Source: Flavobacterium channae
GTDB lineage: Bacteria; Bacteroidota; Bacteroidia; Flavobacteriales; Flavobacteriaceae
DNA length: 64,000 nt
Direction: 5' to 3'
NCBI RefSeq assembly: GCF_021172165.1
Contig: NZ_CP089096.1
Location: 2,666,001 to 2,730,000, forward strand
The notes under the pieces are model-generated. The model made no database searches, was not told the DNA's origin, and saw nothing but the letters and a program-made list of their open reading frames with translations. Each line of letters starts with the position of its first letter. The stretch's first letter is position 1. Below are positions 8,741-18,035 of this stretch, one piece after another. The position numbers and the translations under genes were made by a program.

Positions 8741-9697
8741 TTATTTGAATAACAAAATTACTTCTTTTTCGTTTACTTCAAATTCCACTTGGCTTCCTAA
8801 AACTAATGTTCGGTTATCTCTTTGATGTCCTGCAGGAAACTCAAAAGCAATTGGAATGTTATATTCTTTTGCAATAGCTGTAATAATTTGCACTTCATTT
8901 TGCCCAAATGGTATTTCATTATCGTGCATATCGGCCATGCTTCCCACAATAATTCCATTTACATTTTTGAAATAAGCATTGCGTTTTAAATTGTACATCA
9001 TTCTATCAATATGATACAAATACTCGTCTAAATCTTCAATAAATAGAATTTTACCATTAGTATCTATCGATGATTTGGAACCTAATAAACTATATAAAAT
9101 TGAAATATTTCCACCAACCAATTCTCCAGAAGCTTTTCCTTTAATATCGTATGACTTTGATGGAACCAAATACGAAATTGTTTCACCAAAAATCGCTTTA
9201 CGTAAAGTTTCTTTAACTTCTTCTGGTGCCTTTGGAACTGTAAATGGCATAATGGAATGTAAAGTAGCCACTCGTTCTACATTTAATTGACTATGTAAAA
9301 CTGTAACATCTGAAAAACCCATTATCCATTTTGGATGCTTTTTAAATTTGGTAAAATCTAAAGAATCTATAATTCGCACCGTTCCATAACCGCCACGAGC
9401 ACACCAAATTGCTTTAATATTATCGTTGTCCATCATTTCCTGAAAATCGGCTGTTCGTTCAGCATCTGTTCCGCCAAGTTGACAACTATCTAAACCAATA
9501 GTTCTTCCTAATTTGGCTTTTAAACCCCAAGATTCTAATAATTCTATTGCAGGTTTTGCTTCTTCAGGAAAAAATTTACGTGCTGTACACACAATAGCAA
9601 CCGTGTCGCCTTTTTTTAAATAAGGTGGAATTTTCATTTTCTTTTGGGAATGAGAAAAGTTTGTTATTAAAATTAATACAAGTATAAATCTATACAT
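8741..9697 (-). CDS. LD-carboxypeptidase (peptidase family S66)
   Basis: 318 residues. The nucleophile region is GFSDVTVL with Ser129; a Glu in LFIEDLDEYLYHIDRM and a His in EFPAGHQRDN complete the Ser-Glu-His triad known for S66 enzymes. The arginine-rich RGGYGTVRI segment before the Ser is also typical. A short hydrophobic N-terminus (residues 1-17, ending SHSQ) looks like a signal peptide, placing it in the periplasm. Family members cut the L,D bond of muropeptide tetrapeptides in wall recycling or inactivate microcin C-like compounds; which applies cannot be told from sequence. Confidence 0.92.
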   Translation of the reverse strand: MYRFILVLILITNFSHSQKKMKIPPYLKKGDTVAIVCTARKFFPEEAKPAIELLESWGLKAKLGRTIGLDSCQLGGTDAERTADFQEMMDNDNIKAIWCARGGYGTVRIIDSLDFTKFKKHPKWIMGFSDVTVLHSQLNVERVATLHSIMPFTVPKAPEEVKETLRKAIFGETISYLVPSKSYDIKGKASGELVGGNISILYSLLGSKSSIDTNGKILFIEDLDEYLYHIDRMMYNLKRNAYFKNVNGIIVGSMADMHDNEIPFGQNEVQIITAIAKEYNIPIAFEFPAGHQRDNRTLVLGSQVEFEVNEKEVILLFK

Positions 9698-9807
9698 AGT
9701 AAGATTTTATTAACTCAAAAGTAAACAAAATCGAATTAAAATTCGAAATTTCGTCACTAAACGATTATTTTTGATGAATTTTCATAACAAATACTCCTCA
9801 ACAATAA

Positions 9808-11070
9808 ATGAATTTCTTAAAAAAATATTGGTTGTATTTCTTTTCGACTATAACTCTATTTTGCTTTTTTAAATACAATACTGAAGATGGAATTCCATAC
9901 GATTATGTGTCGGAATCACTTATAACTGGTAGATTAATAGAAAGTGAAAGATCGGGAATTTTATCGTATTCGGGTTTACCAGGAATGCTAAAAACAGATT
10001 TGGAAGACGAAGAATTCAAACAAAACTCTATCAACCAATTTAAGTTATTGAAGAACAAAACCGAAAGAGAAAACTACAAAGCGTTTTATACCTACAATTC
10101 GCAAACTGGCGGACAAGGAATAGCATATGCAACTTTCAATAAAATTTCTCCTTTTGATTTAGTTACCAATTTTGAAATTCTTAAAAACTTTACTTTACTG
10201 CTAAATGCTTTTATTTTTAGCATTTTTATAGGTTGGTGCAAGAGAAATTTCGGAGTAATTCCTAGTTTGGTTATGTTGTTTTTTGTTGCAATTTCTAGTT
10301 GGATTTGGCTTTTTACTTCAAGTTTGTGGTGGTGTCTTTGGGCTTTTTACATTCCATTTTTAACCATGTTGTTAGCGCTGGAATTTTTCAAATCAAATCC
10401 TAGAAAAATATTTCTTTTAACCTTTATTAGCATCTTTTTAAAATGTTTTTTTAATGGATTTGAATACATTACCACAACCTTAATTGCGGTTTACGCACCA
10501 ATTGTTTTCAACTACATAAAAAACCATAAAAAAATAAACGATTTTCTTCTTTTTGGTTTTAAAACAGGAATTGTTCTTATCACCGGAATACTAGTTGAAA
10601 TGTTTGTTTTATTACTACAACTAAAATATTTAAAAGGGAGTTTTTCCGAAGGAATCAATCATATTTTGTATTCTTATAACACCAGAACTGCTAGCGTTGT
10701 AATCGAAGGCAAAACTGCCGAAATTTCAAACAATATGTATGTCCAAATTTTGATTAAATACCTTTCTGGCGATGCATTTTCTTGGATAAAACCAAGTGTA
10801 CCTTTTGTACTTCTTTTAATTTTAATTTTTATCACAAGTCTTTTTCTTTTAAAAATTGATTTTAAAAAACACAAAGCCATTGTTTTTACAACTTGGTTTT
10901 CAATAATTGCACCATTGTCTTGGTTTTTCTTATTTATCCAACATTCTAACGTTCATTACCATCTCAATTTTATCGTTTGGTATATTCCATTCTTACCGCT
11001 TTGTTTTTTATGTTTTGGTATTTTAATCAATATTTTTATCGAAAGATTCACTAAAAGTATTTCTAGATAA
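9808..11070 (+). CDS. Multi-spanning membrane protein of unknown function
   Basis: 420 residues. One N-terminal membrane helix (about 5-22) is followed by a roughly 100-residue hydrophilic loop (EDGIPYDYVSESLITGRL) and then about nine further membrane segments. The order of a first helix, a large extracytoplasmic loop and many helices resembles GT-C type glycosyltransferases or O-antigen polymerases, but no catalytic motif could be confirmed. It is flanked by unrelated genes and followed 49 bases later by metG, which has its own candidate promoter. Confidence 0.65.
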   Translation: MNFLKKYWLYFFSTITLFCFFKYNTEDGIPYDYVSESLITGRLIESERSGILSYSGLPGMLKTDLEDEEFKQNSINQFKLLKNKTERENYKAFYTYNSQTGGQGIAYATFNKISPFDLVTNFEILKNFTLLLNAFIFSIFIGWCKRNFGVIPSLVMLFFVAISSWIWLFTSSLWWCLWAFYIPFLTMLLALEFFKSNPRKIFLLTFISIFLKCFFNGFEYITTTLIAVYAPIVFNYIKNHKKINDFLLFGFKTGIVLITGILVEMFVLLLQLKYLKGSFSEGINHILYSYNTRTASVVIEGKTAEISNNMYVQILIKYLSGDAFSWIKPSVPFVLLLILIFITSLFLLKIDFKKHKAIVFTTWFSIIAPLSWFFLFIQHSNVHYHLNFIVWYIPFLPLCFLCFGILINIFIERFTKSISR

Positions 11071-11092
11071 GAATTAAGATAAAATTGTTCAC

Positions 11093-11100
11093 TATTTTTG
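11093..11100 (+). promoter_or_regulatory. Candidate -7 element ahead of metG
   Basis: TATTTTTG matches TAnnTTTG and ends 19 bases before the metG ATG. The -33 element is not obvious. Confidence 0.4.
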
Positions 11101-11119
11101 CATCAAATTTTAAGATGAT

Positions 11120-13177
11120 ATGTTAGAAAATCCAAAAAGATATACAATTACTGCTGCTTTACCTTATACAAACGGACCAATTCACATTGGCCATTTAGCA
11201 GGTGTTTATGTTCCATCCGATATTTATGCACGTTATTTACGTTTACAAGGTAAAGATGTAGCTTTTATGTGCGGAAGCGACGAACATGGAGTTGCTATTT
11301 CAATGAAAGCAAAAAAAGAAGGTATTACGCCTCAACAAGTAATTGATAAATACGATGGAATTATCCGTCAATCATTTAAAGATTTCGACATTTCTTTTGA
11401 TAATTATTCAAGAACATCATCAGAAATTCATCATAAAACTGCTGCTGATTTCTTCAGAAAACTGTACGATAAAGGCGATTTTATTGAAGAAACAACGGAA
11501 CAATTATACGATGCAAAAGCAAACCAATTTTTAGCAGACCGTTTTGTTACTGGAACTTGTCCAAAGTGCGATAATCCTGAAGCTTATGGTGACCAATGTG
11601 AAAAATGTGGTTCTACTTTAAACGCAACTGATTTAATTAATCCTAAATCAACTATAACAGGTGAAACACCTATTTTAAGAGAAACAAAACACTGGTTTTT
11701 ACCTTTAGACAGATACGAATCTTTCTTAAGAGAATGGGTTTTAGAAGGTCATAAAAACGACTGGAAACCAAATGTTTACGGACAAGTAAAATCTTGGGTT
11801 GATGGTGGTTTAGAACCAAGAGCAGTAACACGTGATTTGGATTGGGGAATTGACGTTCCTGTTGAAGGTGCTGAAGGAAAAAAATTATACGTTTGGTTTG
11901 ATGCGCCTATCGGATATATTTCGGCTACAAAAGAATGGGCTGCTCGCGAAGGGAAAGATTGGGAGCCATATTGGAAAGATCAAGATACTAAATTGGTTCA
12001 CTTCATCGGAAAAGATAATATTGTATTCCATTGTATTATTTTCCCAGCGATGTTAAAAGCTGAAGGAAGTTATATTTTACCAGATAATGTTCCAGCTAAC
12101 GAGTTTTTAAATTTAGAAGGAAACAAATTGTCAACTTCAAAAAACTGGGCAGTTTGGTTACACGAATATTTAATCGATTTCCCAGAAAAACAAGATTCAC
12201 TTCGTTATGCATTAACAGCAAATGCACCTGAAACAAAAGACAACGATTTTACCTGGAAAGATTTTCAAGCGAGAAACAATAACGAATTGGCCTCTATTTA
12301 TGGAAACTTTATTAATAGAGTTGTTGTATTAACAAACAAATACTACGACGGAATTGTACCAACTCCAAACGAGTTTTCTGAAGTAGATTTGAATGTTTTA
12401 AATGAATTAAAATTATATCCAAGTGTTATTTCTTCTTCAATAGAACGCTACCGTTTTAGAGAAGCATTAGGAGAAATGATGAATGTGGCTCGTTTAGGAA
12501 ATAAATATTTAGCCGACGAAGAGCCTTGGAAAATGATAAAAGAAAATCCAGAACGTGTTAAAACACAAATGTATGTAGCATTGCAAATTGCTTCTGTTTT
12601 AGCCATACTTTCTGAGCCTTTTTTACCTTTTACATCTAAAAAATTACTTCGAATTTTAAACATCAATTTAAATAACTGGAATTTAGATTTTAATGATTGG
12701 AATCTAACTAAAGCTGGTCATAAAATAAATGAAGCTGAAATTTTGTTTGAAAAAATCGAAGACGAAACAATTCAAAAACAATTAGACAAATTGGAGGCAA
12801 CTAAAAATGCCAATAAAGCGGAAAACGCAAAAGCGGAACCTCAAAAAGAAGTAGCTACTTTTGATGATTTTACAAAACTAGATTTACGTGTTGGAACTAT
12901 TTTAGAAGCAGAAAAAATGCCAAAAGCAAATAAATTGTTGGTTTTAAAAGTAGATACAGGAATCGATGTTAGAACCATTGTTTCTGGAATTGCAGAGCAT
13001 TTTTCACCAGAAGAAGTTATTGGAAAACGCGTTACTGTTTTAGCCAACCTTGCACCAAGAGCGTTACGTGGTGTAGAAAGTGCTGGTATGATTTTAATGA
13101 CAAATAATGCAGAAGGAAAATTAGTTTTTGTAAACCCAGATGCTGAAGGTGTAATTAATGGTGCAACTATAAACTAA
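11120..13177 (+). CDS. metG: Methionine-tRNA ligase with C-terminal tRNA-binding domain
   Basis: 685 residues. Class I signature HIGH is at residues 22-25 and the KMSKS-type loop reads KLSTS near residue 335. Between them is a zinc knuckle with four cysteines ([18 protein letters not shown]). Residues from about 578 on ([15 protein letters not shown]) form the EMAP/Trbp111-like domain that helps bind tRNA and dimerise. The enzyme charges initiator and elongator tRNA-Met in the cytoplasm. The stop codon directly abuts the start of the next gene, a HAD hydrolase, suggesting co-transcription. Confidence 0.98.
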   Translation: MLENPKRYTITAALPYTNGPIHIGHLAGVYVPSDIYARYLRLQGKDVAFMCGSDEHGVAISMKAKKEGITPQQVIDKYDGIIRQSFKDFDISFDNYSRTSSEIHHKTAADFFRKLYDKGDFIEETTEQLYDAKANQFLADRFVTGTCPKCDNPEAYGDQCEKCGSTLNATDLINPKSTITGETPILRETKHWFLPLDRYESFLREWVLEGHKNDWKPNVYGQVKSWVDGGLEPRAVTRDLDWGIDVPVEGAEGKKLYVWFDAPIGYISATKEWAAREGKDWEPYWKDQDTKLVHFIGKDNIVFHCIIFPAMLKAEGSYILPDNVPANEFLNLEGNKLSTSKNWAVWLHEYLIDFPEKQDSLRYALTANAPETKDNDFTWKDFQARNNNELASIYGNFINRVVVLTNKYYDGIVPTPNEFSEVDLNVLNELKLYPSVISSSIERYRFREALGEMMNVARLGNKYLADEEPWKMIKENPERVKTQMYVALQIASVLAILSEPFLPFTSKKLLRILNINLNNWNLDFNDWNLTKAGHKINEAEILFEKIEDETIQKQLDKLEATKNANKAENAKAEPQKEVATFDDFTKLDLRVGTILEAEKMPKANKLLVLKVDTGIDVRTIVSGIAEHFSPEEVIGKRVTVLANLAPRALRGVESAGMILMTNNAEGKLVFVNPDAEGVINGATIN

Positions 13178-13867
13178 ATGAAAAATATTAAAACAATCGC
13201 ATTTGACGCAGATGACACTTTGTGGCACAATGAACCTTATTTTGATGAGGCTCAAGAGCGCTTTTGCGTATTGTTTCAAGATTATGCTTCAAGCCAAGAA
13301 ATTTTAGGTTTAATATTAAATCATCAGGTAAAAAACTTGCCTTTGTATGGTTTCGGAATAAAAGCGTTTACATTATCCATGATTGAAACCGCTTTACAGC
13401 TGACTAATCATCAAATCTCTGGTAAAGGAATCGAACAAATTTTAACCATTGGTAAAGATTTACTTCAAAAGCCAGTTGAATTATTGCCAAATGTAACCGA
13501 AGTTCTAGATGAGCTAAAAGGAAATTATAAATTGGTAGTTGCTACTAAAGGCGATTTAAAAGACCAACATCGTAAATTACACGATTCGGGAATTGGACAT
13601 TATTTTCATCATATTGAAGTATTAAGCGACAAAACCGAATTGGATTACACAAAAATGTTGGGCCGTTTGGAATGTAAACCTGAAGATTTTTTAATGATTG
13701 GAAATTCGTTAAAATCGGATGTTTTACCTGTTTTAAATATTGGTGGATTTGGTATTCACATTCCTTATCATACAACTTGGGAATATGAGAAAATTGATTT
13801 TGAAATTCAACATGAAAACTTCAAATCGTTTACCAATATTACCGAAATTTTACCTCTGCTAAAATGA
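13178..13867 (+). CDS. HAD family hydrolase
   Basis: 229 residues. Motif I is FDADDTLWHN with nucleophile Asp10 and acid Asp12; motif II is VATKGD and motif IV is MIGNSLKSDV. The helical cap between motif I and II points to a subclass I phosphatase of the phosphoglycolate phosphatase/YjjG type. The substrate cannot be told. It starts immediately after metG and overlaps the downstream acyltransferase by four bases (ATGA), so metG, this gene and the next form an operon. Confidence 0.92.
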   Translation: MKNIKTIAFDADDTLWHNEPYFDEAQERFCVLFQDYASSQEILGLILNHQVKNLPLYGFGIKAFTLSMIETALQLTNHQISGKGIEQILTIGKDLLQKPVELLPNVTEVLDELKGNYKLVVATKGDLKDQHRKLHDSGIGHYFHHIEVLSDKTELDYTKMLGRLECKPEDFLMIGNSLKSDVLPVLNIGGFGIHIPYHTTWEYEKIDFEIQHENFKSFTNITEILPLLK

Positions 13868-14487
13868 AAAGAGAACTAGATATTGCCAACTGGAATAGAA
13901 AAGAACATTTTCATTTTTTTTCTGCTTTTGATGAGCCTTTCTTTGGTACAACAAGCAATATAGATTGTACAATTGCTTATCAAAAAGCTAAAGAGATGCA
14001 GATTTCTTTCTTTGTGTATTACCTTCATAAAACGTTAGCAGCAGTAAATAAAATTGAAAATTTTAGATATCGAATTGAAGGTGAAAAAGTGTTTGTGTAT
14101 GACCAAATTGATGTTTCAGCTACGATTATGAGAGACGATAAAACATTTGGTTTTTCATATATCGAGTTTCATGAAGATATAAATGAATTCAACAAAAGAG
14201 TTCAAAAAGAAGTGGAGAGAATTCAAAACACTACTGGAATTTTAACTCGAGAATATCCTGAAAATATTATTCATTTTTCTGCCGTTCCATGGATTAATTT
14301 CACTGGACTAACACATTCTAGAAATCTAAAAGTTGAAGACAGTTGCCCAAAAGTTTCTTTTGGAAAATTAATATCTGAAAACGGGAAGAAAACAATGGCG
14401 CTGGGGGTATTTGCGCACCATGGTTTAATTGATGGTTACCACATGGGATTGTTTGTAGAAGAATTACAAAATGCAATGAATTCCTAA
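13864..14487 (+). CDS. Chloramphenicol acetyltransferase-like acyltransferase
   Basis: 207 residues, the length of type A chloramphenicol acetyltransferases (about 210-220). The catalytic motif is HHGLIDGYH near residue 185, matching the CAT HHxxxDGxH signature, and SAVPWINFT corresponds to the conserved S-x-PW-x-x-FT segment. Chloramphenicol resistance is possible, but chromosomal CAT-like proteins in Bacteroidota are common and many have not been tested. The gene is embedded in an operon with metG and a HAD hydrolase, not in a mobile element, which argues for a housekeeping or cryptic role. It overlaps the stop of the convergent next gene. Confidence 0.85.
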   Translation: MKRELDIANWNRKEHFHFFSAFDEPFFGTTSNIDCTIAYQKAKEMQISFFVYYLHKTLAAVNKIENFRYRIEGEKVFVYDQIDVSATIMRDDKTFGFSYIEFHEDINEFNKRVQKEVERIQNTTGILTREYPENIIHFSAVPWINFTGLTHSRNLKVEDSCPKVSFGKLISENGKKTMALGVFAHHGLIDGYHMGLFVEELQNAMNS

Positions 14488-14930
14488 TTTATGTAAGTCC
14501 AATTTACTCCGTCACTTATTACGATAACCGTTCTTAGATTACCTTCGTACATATATAAATTTGAACTCCCAGTTGTTGAGTTTTTAGGAAAAAACATTCC
14601 AGAGGTTGTTGTTAACTGAGCTGTTACAGTATTTTGAATATTTCTAATAATGTAAACCCGTCCAGGCACTAATGTTGGGTTTGGTAACTGAAATTTGTCA
14701 TCTGTCGCTAAAGGTCTTACCGAAATATAAACTCCATCATCTAAAAGTGCGGCTGTTCCTCCTCCACCTGTATTTGTCCCATTTACTGTTATAGTTTTAA
14801 CAGATAAATTTCCGTTGATATCTAACGTACTTAATGGCGAAGAAGTGTTTATTCCAACTTGCGAATAACTCCGAACCGAAAAGAACAAAAGAAACAAAAG
14901 AATGCATAAATTGTAAATTTTTGTTTTCAT
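14484..14930 (-). CDS. Small secreted protein of unknown function
   Basis: 148 residues with a signal peptide (residues 1-23, ending SYSQ) and a Gly/Thr/Asn-rich beta-type body. VGINTSSPLSTLDINGNLSVK is a segment common at the start of Bacteroidota secreted adhesin-like or tail-fibre-like proteins. No T9SS C-terminal signal is present; the C-terminus VIVISDGVNWTYIN resembles the end of a small beta-domain. Function unknown. The gene converges on, and overlaps by four bases, the CAT-like gene. Confidence 0.75.
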   Translation of the reverse strand: MKTKIYNLCILLFLLFFSVRSYSQVGINTSSPLSTLDINGNLSVKTITVNGTNTGGGGTAALLDDGVYISVRPLATDDKFQLPNPTLVPGRVYIIRNIQNTVTAQLTTTSGMFFPKNSTTGSSNLYMYEGNLRTVIVISDGVNWTYIN

Positions 14931-15040
14931 AATTACGATTTTAGTAAAATAAAGTTAAATTTTTAATTATAATTAAAAAATCCCATTGATTACGAAAACG
15001 TTTTAGTGTTGATAAATAATTGAAATTTCAATCAAAATAA

Positions 15041-15072
15041 AAAAGCCCTAGAATTTCTAGAGCTCTTTTAAG
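15041..15072 (-). terminator. Rho-independent terminator of ssb
   Basis: An imperfect stem built from AGCCCTAGAA and TTTCTAGAGCT is flanked by A- and T-runs, giving a hairpin that can work in either direction. It begins about 15 bases after the ssb stop on the minus strand. Confidence 0.7.
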
Positions 15073-15086
15073 AGAAATACAATGCA

Positions 15087-15410
15087 TTATTTACCCAACA
15101 ACAAAACTTCATTTGCTACAATTTCAGTTACATAACGTTTGTTTCCGTCTTTGTCATCGTAACTTCTTGTTGTAAGTTTTCCGTCGATAGCAATTTCTTT
15201 TCCTTTTACTACATATTTTTCAATTATTTCAGCTGTTTTTCCCCAAGCAGTAACTCGGTGCCATTCTGTTTTTTCAACTTTATCTCCATTGTCTTTGTAA
15301 TATACATCATTAGTTGCAATAGAAATGTTAGCTAATTTTTTTCCTCCTTCTAAGTTTTTAACTTCAGGTTCTTGTCCTACGTGTCCGATTAATTGTACTC
15401 TGTTTTTCAT
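15087..15410 (-). CDS. ssb: Single-stranded DNA-binding protein, short form without acidic tail
   Basis: 107 residues covering only the OB fold: MKNRVQLIGHVGQEPEV, then WHRVTAWGKTAEIIEKYV and the closing strand YVTEIVANEVLLLGK. The flexible Gly/Pro-rich linker and the acidic C-terminal tip (usually ending DDLPF or similar) that recruits partner proteins are missing, because the stop follows the OB fold directly. Such short SSBs occur beside a full-length paralogue in Flavobacteriaceae; no second copy is in this window. The gene is monocistronic with its own terminator. Confidence 0.93.
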   Translation of the reverse strand: MKNRVQLIGHVGQEPEVKNLEGGKKLANISIATNDVYYKDNGDKVEKTEWHRVTAWGKTAEIIEKYVVKGKEIAIDGKLTTRSYDDKDGNKRYVTEIVANEVLLLGK

Positions 15411-15565
15411 GGCGTGTAAAATTTAAATTATTAATAAAATTGATTTTTGAAATTGAACTTGTTTTTTGAATTGTTTCGTTCATTTCGACAGTGCAAAGAT
15501 GGGGCAACAAAAAAACGTTATTCGGTATTTAGTCACTTAATTTCGGTTGTAAATATTTGTAAGCG

Positions 15566-15597
15566 TTTGTAAACGGAATTTATTTTTACTATATTTG
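15566..15597 (+). promoter_or_regulatory. Promoter of the GNAT-nitrilase gene
   Basis: TTTG at 15566-15569 and TATATTTG at 15590-15597, separated by 20 bases, match the Bacteroidota -33/-7 consensus (TTTG and TAnnTTTG) closely. The ATG follows 17 bases later. This is one of the best promoter matches in the window. Confidence 0.7.
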
Positions 15598-15614
15598 TTG
15601 AAAATCAATTATAT

Positions 15615-17141
15615 ATGCCAACAAATATTAAGTCTATCGAATTACGTAATCTTAAAATAGAAGATTACAAAGAATTAAAAAAATCCATGATTGAATCGTA
15701 TCCTGATATGATGGATTCATTTTGGAAAGAAGATCAAATTGAACTTTTACTAGAAAAATTTCCAGAAGGACAACTAGTTATTGTTGTTGACGGAGTTGTA
15801 GTAGGCTCCGCCTTATCGCTTTTAGTAACTGAAGATTTTGCTTTTAAAACAAGAACCTACAAAGCGATTACTGCAAATTATTCTTTCAAATCACATAACC
15901 CAGACGGAGAAGTTTTATACGGAATAGATGTTTTTATAAATCCGCAATATCGTGGATTACGATTGGGAAGACGATTATATGATGTAAGAAAAGAATTGTG
16001 TGAGCAATTGAATTTAAAATCCATCATTTTTGCTGGTAGAATTCCGAACTACGGGAAATATAAAGACGAAATAACACCAAAAATTTATATTGAAAAAGTA
16101 AAAAAGAAAGAGATTTACGATCCTGTTTTGTCCTTCCAATTGAGTAATGATTTCCACGAAGTTCGAGTGCTTAAAAATTATTTAGAAGGCGATGTAGAAT
16201 CGCAAGAATATGCTGTTTTATTAGAATGGAATAATATTTATTATGATGATAGTCCAAAATTGATAAATACAGAAAAAAGTATTGTTCGTTTGGGTCTAAT
16301 TCAATGGCAAATGCGTTCGCTAGGAAATTTAGATGCGTTGTTTGAGCAAGCCGAATTTTTTATAGACGCCGTTTCGGGTTATGGTAGTGATTTTGCTCTT
16401 TTCCCTGAGTTTTTTACCGCACCTTTAATGGCCGATTACAATCATTTGTCAGAAGCAGAAGCAATTCGAGAATTGGCCCGCCATACTGAAGCTGTTCGTT
16501 CAAAATTTCAAGAATTTGCTATTTCATATAACATCAACATCATTACCGGAAGTATGCCTTTTATCGAAAACGGACATGTATATAACGTAGGTTTTTTATG
16601 TAAACGAGATGGAACAAATGAAATGTATCGCAAAATCCACATTACACCAAACGAAGTGTTTCATTGGGGAATTACAGGTGGCGATACCATTCAAACTTTT
16701 GATACCGATTGTGGTAAAATTGGAATCATGATTTGTTATGATGTAGAATTTCCAGAATTATCAAGATTAATGGCTGATGAAGGAATGAATATTTTGTTTG
16801 TGCCTTTTTTAACCGATACACAAAACGGTTATACACGAGTAAAACATTGTGCTCAAGCGCGTGCTATTGAAAACGAATGCTATGTTGCTATTGCTGGTTG
16901 TGTTGGAAACTTACCAAAGGTAAACAACATGGATATTCAGTATGCACAAGCAGCGGTATTTACACCTTCCGATTTTGCATTCCCAAGTAACGGAATAAAA
17001 GCAGAAGCTACGCCAAATACAGAAATGACATTAATTGTTGATGTTGACATCGATTTATTAAAAGAATTACACGAACACGGAAGTGTTCGAACAATGAAAG
17101 ATCGTCGAGATGACTTGTACCAACTTAAAAAAAATAAATAA
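15615..17141 (+). CDS. GNAT acetyltransferase fused to a carbon-nitrogen hydrolase (nitrilase superfamily)
   Basis: 508 residues in two domains. Residues about 5-200 are a GNAT fold with the acetyl-CoA loop PQYRGLRLGRRLYD. Residues about 225-505 are a nitrilase-superfamily amidase with the Glu-Lys-Cys triad: Glu in LFPEFFTAP (near 264), Lys in YRKIHITPNE (near 339) and Cys in GIMICYDVEFPE (near 374). The fusion is conserved in many bacteria, so it is not an assembly artefact. The substrate is unknown; a link between an acyl-transfer and an amide-hydrolysis step is inferred. Preceded by a good promoter. Confidence 0.93.
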   Translation: MPTNIKSIELRNLKIEDYKELKKSMIESYPDMMDSFWKEDQIELLLEKFPEGQLVIVVDGVVVGSALSLLVTEDFAFKTRTYKAITANYSFKSHNPDGEVLYGIDVFINPQYRGLRLGRRLYDVRKELCEQLNLKSIIFAGRIPNYGKYKDEITPKIYIEKVKKKEIYDPVLSFQLSNDFHEVRVLKNYLEGDVESQEYAVLLEWNNIYYDDSPKLINTEKSIVRLGLIQWQMRSLGNLDALFEQAEFFIDAVSGYGSDFALFPEFFTAPLMADYNHLSEAEAIRELARHTEAVRSKFQEFAISYNINIITGSMPFIENGHVYNVGFLCKRDGTNEMYRKIHITPNEVFHWGITGGDTIQTFDTDCGKIGIMICYDVEFPELSRLMADEGMNILFVPFLTDTQNGYTRVKHCAQARAIENECYVAIAGCVGNLPKVNNMDIQYAQAAVFTPSDFAFPSNGIKAEATPNTEMTLIVDVDIDLLKELHEHGSVRTMKDRRDDLYQLKKNK

Positions 17142-17154
17142 TTCAATTTTGTCA

Positions 17155-17173
17155 TTCTGAACTCGGTTCAGAA
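17155..17173. repeat. REP-like palindrome
   Basis: TTCTGAAC-TCG-GTTCAGAA is a perfect 8-base inverted repeat with 3-base loop, inside the longer phrase GTCATTCTGAACTCGG. I recognise this as a dispersed intergenic repeat type of Bacteroidota. It sits between the GNAT-nitrilase and DUF6265 genes and lacks a T-run, so it is not an ordinary terminator. Confidence 0.6.
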
Positions 17174-17196
17174 TCTCATTTATCCAGAAAATAATT

Positions 17197-17673
17197 ATGA
17201 AAAAGTTAGTTGTATTTTTATTATTCACAACTTTGGGTTTTGCCCAAAACACTTTAAATTATAACGATGAAAAAGGTTCGCCAAAAGCCACTTTGCAAGA
17301 TGTAAAATGGATTGTTGGAAATTGGACAGGCGAAGCTTTAGGTGGCATTTGTCAAGAAACTTGGAGCGAACCTATTGGTAATACTATGATGTTTAATTTT
17401 AAACTAGTAGTGGACGAAAAAGTTGTTTTTTATGAATTAGGACATATTATTGAAAAAGACAAAACCCTTTTATTACAACTCAAACATTTTGATGTGGATT
17501 TAAAAGGTTGGGAAAAAGCGGAAGTAAGTGAAAATTTCGAATTGGTAAAAGTCACCCCAACGCATGCTTATTTTGACAAATTTACTTTTGAGAAAATTTC
17601 GGATAACGAAATTAATCTTTACGTGGTTTTTGAAGAAAGCGGCAAGGAAATGAAATTTAATTTTAAGAAGTAA
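17197..17673 (+). CDS. DUF6265-like exported protein
   Basis: 158 residues. Residues 1-16 form a signal peptide ending GFAQ. The mature part has the pattern LQDVKWIVGNWTGEALGGICQETWS, then a beta-rich body, which fits the DUF6265 family of small lipocalin-like beta barrels. Ligand and role are unknown. It starts a run of four plus-strand genes (this, a zinc-ribbon protein, an epimerase and an EamA transporter) with gaps of 2-8 bases, so these are probably co-transcribed. Confidence 0.8.
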   Translation: MKKLVVFLLFTTLGFAQNTLNYNDEKGSPKATLQDVKWIVGNWTGEALGGICQETWSEPIGNTMMFNFKLVVDEKVVFYELGHIIEKDKTLLLQLKHFDVDLKGWEKAEVSENFELVKVTPTHAYFDKFTFEKISDNEINLYVVFEESGKEMKFNFKK

Positions 17674-17676
17674 GTC

Positions 17677-18027
17677 ATGAGTAAAACCTGTTTAGAATGT
17701 GGCGATAAAATCATTGGTCGCGAAGACAAAAAGTTTTGTTCGGATGGCTGCCGCAATGCGTACAACAACAAAATGAACAAAGACCAGAACAATTTAATGC
17801 GCAACATTAACAACAAATTGCGTAAAAATTACCGTATACTTTGTGAGCTAAACCCGGAAGAAAAATCAAAAACTACCAAAACTAAATTGCTAAGCAAAGG
17901 TTTCGATTTTGAGTTTTTCACAAGCATATTACAAACCAAAACTGGCAACACGTATTTCTTTTTGTACGATCAAGGGTATCGTGCTTTGGAAGACGATTTT
18001 TATATGTTGGTGAAGAAAGATAGTTAA
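17677..18027 (+). CDS. Small zinc-ribbon protein
   Basis: 116 residues. The N-terminus has CLECGDKIIGREDKKFCSDGC, a CxxC...CxxxC arrangement expected to bind one zinc ion, followed by a basic helical region. The C-terminal half (about 60-116) is a compact alpha/beta segment with YFFLYDQGYRALEDDFYML. Members are widespread in Flavobacteriia as conserved hypotheticals. Nucleic acid binding is plausible from the basic helix but unproven. Confidence 0.8.
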   Translation: MSKTCLECGDKIIGREDKKFCSDGCRNAYNNKMNKDQNNLMRNINNKLRKNYRILCELNPEEKSKTTKTKLLSKGFDFEFFTSILQTKTGNTYFFLYDQGYRALEDDFYMLVKKDS

Positions 18028-18035
18028 GAAAATAG

